From NCBI GenBank assembly GCA_014379595.1, contig JACMLM010000035.1, positions 124,001-188,000 on the forward strand: a stretch of 64,000 bases of DNA. The letters run 5' to 3'. The notes beneath the pieces were generated by a model. The model was not told where the DNA came from. It did no database searches and was given only the letters and a program-made list of their open reading frames with translations. The position numbers were made by a program, and so were the translations under genes. Shown in pieces: positions 17,547 through 26,349 of this stretch; the first letter of the stretch is position 1, and each line of letters starts with the position of its first letter. This stretch comes from Anaerolineales bacterium (GTDB taxonomy: Bacteria > Chloroflexota > Anaerolineae > Anaerolineales > Villigracilaceae).

Positions 17547-18161
17547 ATGCCAAATCTTTCTTCTTTCCTCTTCCCTCTTCTCGGTTATATCCTTGGTTCG
17601 CTACCTTTCTCGATCTGGATCACACGTTTTGCGAAAGGCGTGGATGTGCGTAATGCAGGTTCAGGTCATGCAACAACTACTAACACCATTCGTCAGGCGG
17701 GGTTTGGCTGGGGAGCGCTCGTACTCTTATTGGATATAACAAAGGGATTTGTCCCAACCTATCTGGCAGCCAATCAGGATTCCGTTCCAACATATATTAT
17801 TGCACTGACTGCCACATGCGCAGTAATTGGTCATTGCTGGCCAACTTTTGCACAATTTCGAGGCGGCATGGGGTTGGCAACTCTGGGAGGCGCTTTTCTC
17901 GCAGTAAATCCATTGGCTTTTCTTGTTTGCCTGGGTTTACTTATTCTTTTTGTTTTGGTGATCCGTCACTCGGCGCGTGCGAGTGTATTTGCTGGCATTC
18001 TTGCGGCACCTGTGTTATGGCTTTTCAATATTCGTGATGCAGCATTTTGGGTTGCAATGGGATGCGGGCTTGTGATCGCAATCCGCTTTTTGATTGACTG
18101 GAATCGCCAATATCGCGAGTTATGGCTTGATCGTGAGAAAGCAGGAAAAAGCCCAGAGTGA
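17547..18161 (+). CDS. plsY: Glycerol-3-phosphate acyltransferase PlsY
   Basis: A 204-residue integral membrane enzyme that acylates glycerol 3-phosphate from acyl-phosphate, the first step of phospholipid synthesis. The three cytoplasmic motifs are present: LGSLPFSIWITR, the glycine-rich RNAGSGHATTTNTIRQAGFG (a variant of GSGNxGATN) and HCWPTFAQFRGGMGLAT. Motif 2 reads GSGHATTTN instead of GSGNIGATN, a marked change at a usually invariant site. The rest matches well. It stands alone on the plus strand. Confidence 0.88.
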   Translation: MPNLSSFLFPLLGYILGSLPFSIWITRFAKGVDVRNAGSGHATTTNTIRQAGFGWGALVLLLDITKGFVPTYLAANQDSVPTYIIALTATCAVIGHCWPTFAQFRGGMGLATLGGAFLAVNPLAFLVCLGLLILFVLVIRHSARASVFAGILAAPVLWLFNIRDAAFWVAMGCGLVIAIRFLIDWNRQYRELWLDREKAGKSPE

Positions 18162-18224
18162 GATGATGCTTATAGATCGCTGAGCAGGTTTGAGCGGCGA
18201 ATGAAACGACTCATAGCATTAAAT

Positions 18225-18254
18225 AAAAAGAGCCTCAGTAAAACTGAGGCTCTT
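18225..18254 (-). terminator. Rho-independent terminator of the PP2C operon
   Basis: 11-bp stem AAGAGCCTCAG / CTGAGGCTCTT with a 5-nt loop; on the minus strand it ends CTTTTTATTT. The stem overlaps the stop codon of the phosphatase gene by two bases. Confidence 0.92.
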
Positions 18255-19122
18255 ACTCATCTCCTAATATCCAATCGAGAATGCCGTGTTTTCTTTTCAC
18301 TGTCTCTTCCAGTCTCGGCATGGATAAGATCACGACTGTAATATTATCGTGCCCACCGCGTTCATTGGCCAGGCTGATAAGCGCTTCAGCCGCGGTCTTC
18401 ATGTCTCTCTTTGTGCGGATGATCTTGGGCATTTCATCATCCCACACCAGATCAGTCAGGCCGTCACTGCACATTAAGATGGTGTCGCCCGGTTCAAGGT
18501 GAAAACCCTGATTATTCTCAGACTCTTCTTTGCTTTCTTCGTCATCGATCCGTAAACGGAAATCTACTTCTGGTAACTTTAAACCGCCTAAATGCCTGCG
18601 AATGACATGTACATTCGGATGATCGCGCATTTGTTCCGCAGTGATGATCCCTTTTTCATAAGCTTCCTGTACCCACGTATGATCCACAGTAAGGCGTTGG
18701 ATCGTCTTGCCGCGTAGAAGATAAATACGCGAGTCACCAATATATGCAGTATACAATCTATTCTCGATCACCCACACACAGGCACAAGTGGCACCCATGC
18801 CTTCTTCTTCATCTCTGCCGGCAGAGTGAGAGGCAATGGCCTGACTTGCATCATGGATAGCTGATTCAAGAATTTTTACGGGTTTTTTTCCATTACTTTC
18901 CGCAACCCCCATGGTAATGTAATTGACAGCGAGTTCTGCAGCCACTTCACCGGCACGATGCCCCCCAATACCATCTGCAATAATAGCAAAAAGTGCAGGG
19001 CGAGAATCATCATTGCTCAGCTGGAACGATGAGACTGCATAGCGGTCTTCATTGTTCTTACCGGACATTCCGGCATGGCTGAGTGCGGCTACATGAAGAT
19101 GGGCAAGTGTAGTGCGAATCAT
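18253..19122 (-). CDS. PP2C-family serine/threonine protein phosphatase
   Basis: A 289-residue PPM phosphatase. Metal-binding and catalytic motifs occur in order: GKNNEDRYAV, IADGIGGHRAGEVAAE, YIGDSRIYLLRG, CSDGLTDLV and GGHDNITVVI. It removes phosphate from Ser/Thr in the cytoplasm, usually opposing a Hanks-type kinase. Its ATG overlaps the stop of the VWA/FHA gene by 4 nt (ATGA), so the two are translationally coupled; FHA domains bind phosphothreonine, which makes the partner a likely substrate or scaffold. No kinase gene lies in the window. Confidence 0.94.
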   Translation of the reverse strand: MIRTTLAHLHVAALSHAGMSGKNNEDRYAVSSFQLSNDDSRPALFAIIADGIGGHRAGEVAAELAVNYITMGVAESNGKKPVKILESAIHDASQAIASHSAGRDEEEGMGATCACVWVIENRLYTAYIGDSRIYLLRGKTIQRLTVDHTWVQEAYEKGIITAEQMRDHPNVHVIRRHLGGLKLPEVDFRLRIDDEESKEESENNQGFHLEPGDTILMCSDGLTDLVWDDEMPKIIRTKRDMKTAAEALISLANERGGHDNITVVILSMPRLEETVKRKHGILDWILGDE

Positions 19123-21056
19123 TCTTCAACGGTTTGAACAGTGATTGTGGGGGTTGAAACAGCCGGCGGCACTGTTAAAGTAAAACGATATATCAATTGA
19201 CCAAAGTGTACCATATCCCCATGCGCCAACCGGTAGCCCGCACGGGGGATGGGTTCGTAGTTTACCCAGGTTCCCGCAACAGAATTATTATCCATTAGCA
19301 AATATCCCGCATCATCAGTTTGCCTGAGACGCGCATGTACAGATGAAATAGATGCATCGTCCATGATCTGGGTGCATTGCACCGGGTCTGTGCCAAACAC
19401 GATCTCTTTTGTATAAATGGAAATTGGAACAGCGGCAACAGGCTGACCCTCTGCATTAATACGGATAAAAGTTGCGCCGGCTTCCTGTGCTAATTTCGCA
19501 TCTTTTCTGGACTTTGAATCTGATACAGCCTTCTTGGAAGCAGCGCGCGGCTTTTTAGTTTTTTCCGCCGAAGGCGTGACTACAGACTCTTCCTCCACAA
19601 CTTGCACTGATTGTGTGAGCGGGTCTGCATCCGCTCGGCGTGCTTCCTGCGCTGCACGGATAGACGGCATACGAAAACGCCCGCTGATAAGAATGAAGAA
19701 AAGGACAAGACCCGCAAAGAGGATTCCGCCAAAAGTTATTGGGGTGCGATATCTAGCGAGAAGAGCTGAAAACCCACTAGGCGGCTTGATGACCGTTACA
19801 ACAATTGGAAGAGGCATACTCGTTTTGCTTAAGCCAAGCATATCTACTGCTTCCACTACAATTTGATGTTCACCGCTGTTGGTATATGTTGACAAGTCCC
19901 AGGTAAATATATGGAACGGTTCCGCAGTGTTCTCATCGGCAATTGCTCCATCCACATATAAAGTTGTGCGAGTCAGCGGACGTGGATGTCCATCTGGGAA
20001 TTCGATAATGATCTCAATTTCCTGGCTTGCAGGCAAAAGAACTTCTGTAAAAGGGTCATCTTCCGGCGCGCGTCTTGTGATTTGTAAAGAGGGAATTACC
20101 GGGAACGCGTTAGGCGGCTGAATATCTATATTGAATTTCTGCTCATCCGAAGTTAAAGCTCCAGCTGGCAGGCTGGCCTGCACGCGAAGCGTATGCTCCC
20201 CTGAGATTTTTAAGCGGGATGTATAAGAAAGCGTATAAATTCGGCGCAAAGCAGAAAAATAAGCTTCAGGATCAGGGAAGCGTTCGACTCCCGAATACTG
20301 AAACATGGCTCCGCCCGTTTGTATGGCAAGGTTATTAAATATTGCCGCGCTTGTTGTAGTGAATGTTGTGTCCGCATCCACGTACCAGACAAAGATATGA
20401 ATATCATTTTCAACGGCGCGCTGGATATAGGGTTCAACAACGGCTGCGAGGTTTGGATCATCCATCTGCGGGGTGATCAAAAGGATGGCACGCTTCATTC
20501 CCAAACGCGGCGTCTGCGCGCTGACGGTGTCTATGGCAATGGATAACGATTGCAGATTAGGTATGGACACGCGAAAGTCAGGTTGGAAACCGTTTAATCC
20601 CACTACAAAATCTGTGGCGCTGGCATGGTTGATAACAGGACCCGCCTGACTGACAAGGCTGTAGTCATCTGGGATCTCCGGCGGACGGCTTTGCGCCCAC
20701 TGCGCCAATACTTGTGCCACACGCTGAAAGCGGGAGACTCCACTGGAATTACGCGCATCCAACGCTGCACCCTGGTTGACAGCAACGACAAGTTGTAACG
20801 GGACAGACATTTCAGTCAACGAATCTACTGGGAGAGGCTGGCCGTCTTCGATAACGGTAACAGCCTCGGGATTAAGTCCAGAGGCGAAAATGCCGTTCAC
20901 ATCGAAAATATCCACAGGCGCGGTAATTGTCGGAAATGCGGATACATCCGCATTGTAGAGATCTACAGAAGCCAGATTTGTTTGTTGCGCGTGTGCGGTT
21001 GGCACAGCACTGAGCAATAGGCTCAGGCTGAGAAGCGAAAGAAAAAGTTTATGCAT
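19119..21056 (-). CDS. Exported VWA-like protein with cytoplasmic FHA domain
   Basis: About 645 residues. A signal peptide (MHKLFLSLLSLSLLLSAVPTAHA) leads to a large extracytoplasmic part with a von Willebrand A-like fold (about 75-290; the metal motif is degenerate, LVVAVNQGAAL), an Ig-like region, one membrane helix near residues 440-460, a Lys/Ala-rich linker and a C-terminal FHA domain (GTDPVQC...SISSVHARL...DNNSVAGTWVN). The layout links an outer sensor to inner phosphothreonine binding. ATG 21056 is preferred to an in-frame TTG at 21065; it overlaps the upstream gene by 8 nt. It forms an operon with the PP2C gene. Confidence 0.85.
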   Translation of the reverse strand: MHKLFLSLLSLSLLLSAVPTAHAQQTNLASVDLYNADVSAFPTITAPVDIFDVNGIFASGLNPEAVTVIEDGQPLPVDSLTEMSVPLQLVVAVNQGAALDARNSSGVSRFQRVAQVLAQWAQSRPPEIPDDYSLVSQAGPVINHASATDFVVGLNGFQPDFRVSIPNLQSLSIAIDTVSAQTPRLGMKRAILLITPQMDDPNLAAVVEPYIQRAVENDIHIFVWYVDADTTFTTTSAAIFNNLAIQTGGAMFQYSGVERFPDPEAYFSALRRIYTLSYTSRLKISGEHTLRVQASLPAGALTSDEQKFNIDIQPPNAFPVIPSLQITRRAPEDDPFTEVLLPASQEIEIIIEFPDGHPRPLTRTTLYVDGAIADENTAEPFHIFTWDLSTYTNSGEHQIVVEAVDMLGLSKTSMPLPIVVTVIKPPSGFSALLARYRTPITFGGILFAGLVLFFILISGRFRMPSIRAAQEARRADADPLTQSVQVVEEESVVTPSAEKTKKPRAASKKAVSDSKSRKDAKLAQEAGATFIRINAEGQPVAAVPISIYTKEIVFGTDPVQCTQIMDDASISSVHARLRQTDDAGYLLMDNNSVAGTWVNYEPIPRAGYRLAHGDMVHFGQLIYRFTLTVPPAVSTPTITVQTVEE

Positions 21057-22026
21057 TCGCCTCAATCATAACAGGAGCTTCTTCTCTTTTCTGTGTGACA
21101 CGAATGTAAATCAGAGTCCATATCGTTTCAGTGTAGGTCAGCAAAATTCCAGTTAAGAACCATGCAACTGGCGAATACAATAAAACGAATACACCTGCAA
21201 GGATAAAAGGCTGCCAGGAATTGATATTGCCTTCAAGGAAACTAAACATAATGGGAAATATAGCAATATAAACGGGGATCGCAATGGCTATCCCAATAAT
21301 TGCGTTGATCAGAAAAAGAATAACAGCCATGATCAGCAGCCCGACTATGTTTTTACGAAATACTTCCCAACCGCGTGCGAGCGATGCAAATACTCCCAGG
21401 TCTTCAAGAATTAAAGCCCGCGAAGCCTGTGTGACATACAAACCAAGTGCGATCATAAATGGAATGAGGCAGCAGCAAAACGCTATAAAAAATAATATAA
21501 ATACCCCTCCGAACACATCGCCCATATCAGAGCCAGCTGATCTAGCGGAAAGAAGTAATATTGCAAACATACCAAAAAAAACAATAAAAAACGGAGCGAA
21601 AATTATCAATCCCATGCCAATTACACGCCAGAAGTAGCGTAAGCTTTCGCGAAACAATTCACCAAAATTAAGTTTTTCAACGCCCATCTCTGCATGGTAT
21701 ACACCACGAATTAATCCAATACCTCCCGTAGTAGACAGAAATATCTGAATAACCCAAAGAATCAAAATAAATATTACAAAAGCAATCACAATCCATGGAT
21801 TTTCTGTAACCCAACTCATGACCTTTTCCATAAATGCAGAGAGCTGGCGAATCATTTCACGCGAGGCTTGATCACCTCCAGATTGATAATCATTATTATT
21901 TGAGCTATTGGAATTGCCTCCGCTGCTTCTGCCGCAACTGGCAAGGATGCCGAAAATCCAGAGTACTTTATGCTTCCAGGTAATTTTCCAGGCTCGAGTA
22001 AAAACTTCCACAATATCAAAGTTCAT
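21049..22026 (-). CDS. Multi-helix membrane protein, paralogue 2
   Basis: A 325-residue integral membrane protein with about six helices and a Ser/Asn/Gly-rich stretch near residues 35-55. It opens MNFDIVEVFTRAWKITWKHKVLWIFG, nearly repeating its neighbour at 22101-23015. The family resembles the membrane part of glycerophosphodiester phosphodiesterase-like or DUF7544-like proteins, with no catalytic residues. TTAGGAGCATC precedes the ATG. The paralogous pair sits between guaA and the VWA/FHA-PP2C pair on one strand. Function unknown. Confidence 0.75.
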   Translation of the reverse strand: MNFDIVEVFTRAWKITWKHKVLWIFGILASCGRSSGGNSNSSNNNDYQSGGDQASREMIRQLSAFMEKVMSWVTENPWIVIAFVIFILILWVIQIFLSTTGGIGLIRGVYHAEMGVEKLNFGELFRESLRYFWRVIGMGLIIFAPFFIVFFGMFAILLLSARSAGSDMGDVFGGVFILFFIAFCCCLIPFMIALGLYVTQASRALILEDLGVFASLARGWEVFRKNIVGLLIMAVILFLINAIIGIAIAIPVYIAIFPIMFSFLEGNINSWQPFILAGVFVLLYSPVAWFLTGILLTYTETIWTLIYIRVTQKREEAPVMIEANA

Positions 22027-22100
22027 GATGCTCCTAAATTGGGTAACAAACCATGAGAGTATCTAAGAAAACGAACATCTGTGTTGAAATCATACACTAC

Positions 22101-23015
22101 TCAATTTGTTCCATCCACTTGCGGTTTTTCTTCAAGATGAAGTGTCTGATTTTCAGTGGGACGGGTAAGTTGCAGGTAGGTGATGTCAAGCGAAGCTTTC
22201 ATAAAAGTTTGAGTAATGCCTGAGAAAAATGCCAGGACAGGGAAGAAAAGGCACATAAAAGCAAGTGGGAAAAAAGTGAGCAGTTGATTGCTTATTTCTA
22301 TTCCAGATTCCATAAAAATTGGGAAGAAGAACATAGGCAGCATTAGTGGAAAAACAATAAAACTCATTAATATCGACGTACCGAAATAAATGATCAGAGT
22401 AAGTATTACATACTTCCAGACATGTTCACGCACAACTTGAATGGCACGTTTAATGGCATCGATAGCATTCAGATTTTCCGCAATAATGGCAGTTTGCGCG
22501 GCTTCCATCACACCAAGCACAAGAAATATAAATGGAGTTAACAAAAGCATAATAGGCTGTATGCAAATGGACGCCAACCCCAATGTAACTATGCTTAAGA
22601 CAAATGTAAGCAGAAAGAAGACTGTAAATACCAATCCAAGGCTAAGTTGAATAATTAATAGCGCTGCAAGGCTGCGCCAAAAATATGCGAGACTATCTTT
22701 TATTAAACCCATAAAATTCAAAGAACTAGCACCATTTTCTATTCGAACGATTCCCAGCGTGCTGGAAGACATGGCAATAACGGTAAACGCTATGCTTGCC
22801 AGGAAGATGATAAGCACAACAATTATCAAAGCAATCGAAATAATTATTCCTGTTGTATCTGGTATATCTGCATCCAACAAAAATAGAAAACCAAACATAA
22901 AAGGAAACATCAAGAAAGACAATACCATGGGTAACATCATTAACACCCATAGTATTTTGTGTTTCCATGTAAGTTGTAAAGCACGGATAAGCGTATTGCC
23001 ATAATCAAAATTCAT
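22101..23015 (-). CDS. Multi-helix membrane protein, paralogue 1
   Basis: A 304-residue integral membrane protein with about six helices, opening MNFDYGNTLIRALQLTWKH. The N-terminal aromatic/basic motif LTWKHKILW is shared with the next gene, so the two arose by duplication. An AGGAGG site lies in the 12-nt gap after guaA, so transcription is probably shared with guaA. No motif suggests catalysis; a role in membrane organisation or as partner of the VWA/FHA protein is only inferred from position. Confidence 0.75.
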   Translation of the reverse strand: MNFDYGNTLIRALQLTWKHKILWVLMMLPMVLSFLMFPFMFGFLFLLDADIPDTTGIIISIALIIVVLIIFLASIAFTVIAMSSSTLGIVRIENGASSLNFMGLIKDSLAYFWRSLAALLIIQLSLGLVFTVFFLLTFVLSIVTLGLASICIQPIMLLLTPFIFLVLGVMEAAQTAIIAENLNAIDAIKRAIQVVREHVWKYVILTLIIYFGTSILMSFIVFPLMLPMFFFPIFMESGIEISNQLLTFFPLAFMCLFFPVLAFFSGITQTFMKASLDITYLQLTRPTENQTLHLEEKPQVDGTN

Positions 23016-23027
23016 GATGACCTCCTG

Positions 23028-24566
23028 TTATTCCCACTCAATCGTAGCGGGCGGCTTGCTCGTAATATCATACACCACCCGATTGATTCCTTCCACCTCA
23101 TTTACGATCCGATTTGCCACTTTTGCCAACAGTTCATACGGCAGGCGCGCCCAATCAGCCGTCATAAAATCCTCTGTGGTCACGGCGCGGATGGCGGCCG
23201 CCTCTTGATACGTTCGCATGTCACCCATCACCCCTACTGATTTCACAGGCAATAAAACCACGAAGGCTTGAGAAGCTATGCCGCCTTTTCCTAGAAACCC
23301 TGCTTTGGATAATTCCTCCTGTAGGATGAAATCCGCCGCCCGCAAACGGGACACTCGCTCCGGCGTACACTCCCCGAGACAACGTACGGTCAACCCCGGA
23401 CCTGGGAACGGCTGCCGCCAAACCAGGCTTTCACTCAGCCCAAGCGCTTCACCCACCAACCGAACTTCATCCTTAAATAAATAACGTAATGGCTCAACGA
23501 GTTCAAATTGCATATCTTTTGGAAGTCCACCCACATTATGATGTGTCTTTATTTTTTCAGCTTTGTTGCGATCTGGCGCAGAGGACTCAACGACATCTGG
23601 ATAAATTGTCCCTTGTACTAAAAACTTTGGCTGACCTACATTCTTTGCTTCTCTCTCAAAAATACGGATAAATTTTTCACCAACGATCTTTCGCTTTTGT
23701 TCAGGCTCTATGATGTCTTTCAATGCACCGAGAAAATCAGCGCTTGCTTCTACTGTGATCAATTCCACACCCAGCCCATCACGCAAAGCAGATGCTACTT
23801 GCTCACCTTCGTTATGCCTGAGCAAACCTGTATCCACGAAGACAGTGACAAGTTGATCACCAATCGCTTTATGCACCAACGCAGCTGCCACTGTTGAATC
23901 CACGCCGCCGCTGACCGCTGCAAGAACACGCTCTTTACCGACTTGTTCTTGAATCCGCTTGACACTTGCTTCGATAATTGACAACGGAGTCCATTCGGGT
24001 TTGACATTACAAATCTCAATTGCAAAATGTTTAAGTAATTCAATTCCATTGGGCGTGTGATGTACTTCGGGGTGAAACTGCACGCCAAAATATTTTCTTT
24101 GCATATCACCCATTGCCGCAAAGGGACTGTTTCCGCTTTTGGCAAGCACAATAAATCCATCAGGCATTTTTGTAATTTTATCGCCATGAGACATCCAAAC
24201 TTTGGAAATGTTATCCAGAGCAGTTCCAGACACTAAAGGGACTATTTCAGCAGGCCCATATTCACGTTCTGCAGAAGGGTCAACCTGGCCGCCAAGGGCA
24301 TGAGTCAATGCTTGCATGCCGTAGCAGATTCCAAGAATCGGCAGACCTGTTTCTATAATGAATTTTTGAATATACGGTGCATTCTCTTCGTAAACTGATT
24401 TCGGTCCGCCGGAGAGGATGAAACCTTTCGGGTTAATCGAGAGAATTTTTTCCTGGGGAGCGTCCCAGGGGAATAGCTCGCAATAGACATTTACCTCACG
24501 TATACGCCGTGCAATGATCTGCGCATATTGTGAACCGAAATCGAGAATGGCAATTGATTCTGTCAT
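23028..24566 (-). CDS. guaA: GMP synthase (glutamine-hydrolysing)
   Basis: A 512-residue enzyme that aminates XMP to GMP with glutamine and ATP. The class-I glutaminase is at about 1-190 (nucleophile in ILGICYGMQAL, histidine and glutamate in FGVQFHPEVHHT). The ATP-pyrophosphatase domain has the P-loop AAVSGGVDSTVAAAL (about 215-229). The dimerisation domain ends VVYDITSKPPATIEWE, the universal GuaA C-terminus. Upstream lie HIT and xpt on the same strand, so xanthine salvage by Xpt would feed XMP to GuaA. Confidence 0.97.
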   Translation of the reverse strand: MTESIAILDFGSQYAQIIARRIREVNVYCELFPWDAPQEKILSINPKGFILSGGPKSVYEENAPYIQKFIIETGLPILGICYGMQALTHALGGQVDPSAEREYGPAEIVPLVSGTALDNISKVWMSHGDKITKMPDGFIVLAKSGNSPFAAMGDMQRKYFGVQFHPEVHHTPNGIELLKHFAIEICNVKPEWTPLSIIEASVKRIQEQVGKERVLAAVSGGVDSTVAAALVHKAIGDQLVTVFVDTGLLRHNEGEQVASALRDGLGVELITVEASADFLGALKDIIEPEQKRKIVGEKFIRIFEREAKNVGQPKFLVQGTIYPDVVESSAPDRNKAEKIKTHHNVGGLPKDMQFELVEPLRYLFKDEVRLVGEALGLSESLVWRQPFPGPGLTVRCLGECTPERVSRLRAADFILQEELSKAGFLGKGGIASQAFVVLLPVKSVGVMGDMRTYQEAAAIRAVTTEDFMTADWARLPYELLAKVANRIVNEVEGINRVVYDITSKPPATIEWE

Positions 24567-24578
24567 ATATTAGTCCTG

Positions 24579-24602
24579 TAGGGGCGAGGTACCCCGCCCC
24601 TA
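24579..24602. repeat. Short palindrome, TAGGGGCG type
   Basis: Arms TAGGGGCGAGGT / ACCCCGCCCCTA, one mismatch and no loop. It spans the HIT stop codon and lies before guaA. A closely similar hairpin without the mismatch is at 43187-43209, so this is a dispersed palindrome. Confidence 0.75.
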
Positions 24603-24941
24603 CTCTGAAATCAAATGAAAATGCAAATGTGGAAAATCCTGATAGTCCCCGCCATTTACAATGAGACGATAAGCCTTAAGTTGGAATTCATCCACAAGGC
24701 TTTGTGCAGTGGAATATAAATCTGTGAGAAAGGCTGTATCTTGTGGATCAAGCTGTGCTAGAGAAGCAACTTCGCGTTTGGGCACGATCAGCACATGAAA
24801 TCTATAGCTGGGAGAAGGGTGATGAAACGCAAGCAGGTTCGAGGTCTCACGCAGACGCGTAACTGGAATAAGAAAACTCATATGGGCGAAGATCCATCCA
24901 ATACATCGAACGATAATCGGAATTTGAAGCAGATGTTTCAT
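24600..24941 (-). CDS. HIT-family nucleotide hydrolase/transferase
   Basis: A 113-residue histidine-triad protein, likely hydrolysing nucleoside phosphoramidates or AMP esters. The triad PHLHFHLIS is at the extreme C-terminus; FHVLIVPKREV is the matching beta strand. The ATG at 24941 follows directly after the U-run of the terminator for xpt; no ribosome-binding site is visible, so translation is unusual or depends on read-through. The N-terminus is extended by a hydrophobic stretch (QIPIIVRCIGWIFAH) that may anchor the protein to the membrane. Confidence 0.82.
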   Translation of the reverse strand: MKHLLQIPIIVRCIGWIFAHMSFLIPVTRLRETSNLLAFHHPSPSYRFHVLIVPKREVASLAQLDPQDTAFLTDLYSTAQSLVDEFQLKAYRLIVNGGDYQDFPHLHFHLISE

Positions 24942-24942
24942 C

Positions 24943-24977
24943 AAAAAAACATTTCAACTTTTGAAGGTTGAAATGTT
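24943..24977 (-). terminator. Rho-independent terminator of xpt
   Basis: 11-bp stem AACATTTCAAC / GTTGAAATGTT with loop TTTTGAAG (plus-strand order CTTTTGAA-type), followed on the minus strand by seven uridines (A-run 24943-24949). The stem includes the xpt stop codon, and the U-run ends 1 nt before the HIT start codon. Confidence 0.9.
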
Positions 24978-25548
24978 AATCCACAAATGTGATCTTGTTA
25001 TTATCCAGTGAGGCAATACATGCCAGAGATTCGATCTGGACATTTAATGAAGCGAGAGCAGCACGCCCGCCTTCAAATATTTTTTCGATCAATGCGCCGA
25101 TGCCAACAATCTTCGAACCAGAGGCTTCTGCAAGACGTGCCAGACCGAGGATAGTTTGTCCGCTGGCGAGAAAGTCGTCAATGATGAGCACCTTTTCATT
25201 GTTTGCAAGATATTCAGGTGAGACGATCAATTCCACCATACGGCCTTTTGTGTGCGAAGGTGCGAGTGTTAGATAAACTTGATCGGGCATAGTGACAGGC
25301 TTAGACTTACGCGCATACACCACAGGTAAATTTAAATGAATACCAGTGGTTAACGCAGGAGCAATACCTGAGATTTCAGCCGTGAGAATTTTGGTGGCAC
25401 CTACATTTGCAAAGCGGTTCGCGAACTCACGCCCACAAGCATCCATGAGGGCAGGGTCAACTTGATGATTAACAAAACTATCTACTTTTAGAATCCCGTT
25501 TCCTAAAACTTGCCCATCTCGCATAATTCGGTCTTGCAATTGCTTCAT
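24976..25548 (-). CDS. xpt: Xanthine phosphoribosyltransferase
   Basis: A 190-residue type-I phosphoribosyltransferase of the Xpt branch, converting xanthine and PRPP to XMP. The PRPP-binding loop is VLIIDDFLASGQT (about residues 125-137), and GRAALASLNVQIESLACIASLDN near the C-terminus is typical of Xpt. GGAGGC precedes the ATG. I saw no purine riboswitch in the 130-nt leader, unlike the xpt-pbuX operon of Bacillus. It is followed by a terminator, HIT and guaA. Confidence 0.93.
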   Translation of the reverse strand: MKQLQDRIMRDGQVLGNGILKVDSFVNHQVDPALMDACGREFANRFANVGATKILTAEISGIAPALTTGIHLNLPVVYARKSKPVTMPDQVYLTLAPSHTKGRMVELIVSPEYLANNEKVLIIDDFLASGQTILGLARLAEASGSKIVGIGALIEKIFEGGRAALASLNVQIESLACIASLDNNKITFVD

Positions 25549-25664
25549 ACAGCCTCCACATTGACTAGACAGATTTTTAAGGATTGTACAACGTGAGATA
25601 AGGATTTGCCAGAGGGAAATCTTTTTTGCCCGCTCATCCCCTATTAATTCATTAAAAAAGATTG

Positions 25665-25673
25665 TGTTAGAAT
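25665..25673 (+). promoter_or_regulatory. Extended -10 promoter for maf
   Basis: TGT followed by TAGAAT. The spacing puts the transcript start at or within 1 nt of the GTG at 25681, so the mRNA is probably leaderless. No -35 hexamer is clear. Confidence 0.5.
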
Positions 25674-25680
25674 TCTTTGC

Positions 25681-26349
25681 GTGACAGATAAAACAATTTT
25701 GTTATTAGCTTCCAATTCTCCGCGCCGAAAACAACTGCTTGCACTGGGGAACTGGAACTTCAATATCACCGTCTCTAATGTGGATGAAAGTCAACTGGCA
25801 GGCGAATCTCCAAAAGATTATGTTTTGCGTCTCGCCCAAGCCAAGGCATTGGCTGTTGTAGAAAAAGCAGACTCTGAGAACATCATCATCGGTTCAGATA
25901 CTGCTGTAATTGACGGCGATGAAATCCTTGGCAAGCCAAAAGATGAAGAAGATGCCAAAAGAATGCTCAAACAATTACGCGGACGCACTCATCAAGTATA
26001 TACAGGCGTAGCGATTTACCGTGTCCGTGATAGAAAAATGTTGACTGAGTTATGTGTTACAGACGTTCCCATGCGATTATATTCCGATGGTGAAATTACA
26101 GCGTATGTTCAAACAGGCGACCCATTGGATAAAGCTGGCTCGTATGCAATTCAACACCCTGATTTTCAACCTGTAGAATCTATGAACGGATGCTATGCCA
26201 GCGTAATGGGATTGCCAATGTGCCATGTGACACGATCTTTGCAAAAATTAGATCATCTTCCATTGGAAGATGTATCAATAGCCTGCCAAACTCTTTTGAA
26301 TTATTCATGTCCCGTTTCGGATATGATCCTGTATGGTGAATCAAAATGA
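25681..26349 (+). CDS. Maf-family nucleoside triphosphate pyrophosphatase
   Basis: A 222-residue Maf/HAM1-like enzyme that hydrolyses non-canonical or UTP/dTTP-type nucleotides to monophosphates. The signature is LLASNSPRRKQLL (about residues 6-18); GSDTAVIDGDEILGKP and GSYAIQHPDFQPVESMNGCYASVMGLP carry the catalytic acid and base positions. GTG start, no ribosome-binding site and an extended -10 at 7 nt, fitting leaderless expression. It overlaps the penicillin-binding protein gene by 4 nt (ATGA), suggesting translational coupling. Confidence 0.92.
   Translation: MTDKTILLLASNSPRRKQLLALGNWNFNITVSNVDESQLAGESPKDYVLRLAQAKALAVVEKADSENIIIGSDTAVIDGDEILGKPKDEEDAKRMLKQLRGRTHQVYTGVAIYRVRDRKMLTELCVTDVPMRLYSDGEITAYVQTGDPLDKAGSYAIQHPDFQPVESMNGCYASVMGLPMCHVTRSLQKLDHLPLEDVSIACQTLLNYSCPVSDMILYGESK

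Noticed and set aside
18162-18224. Possible repeat in the plsY-PP2C spacer
   Set aside because: Shares only GAATGAAACGAC with 37941-37952; too short and unpaired to call.
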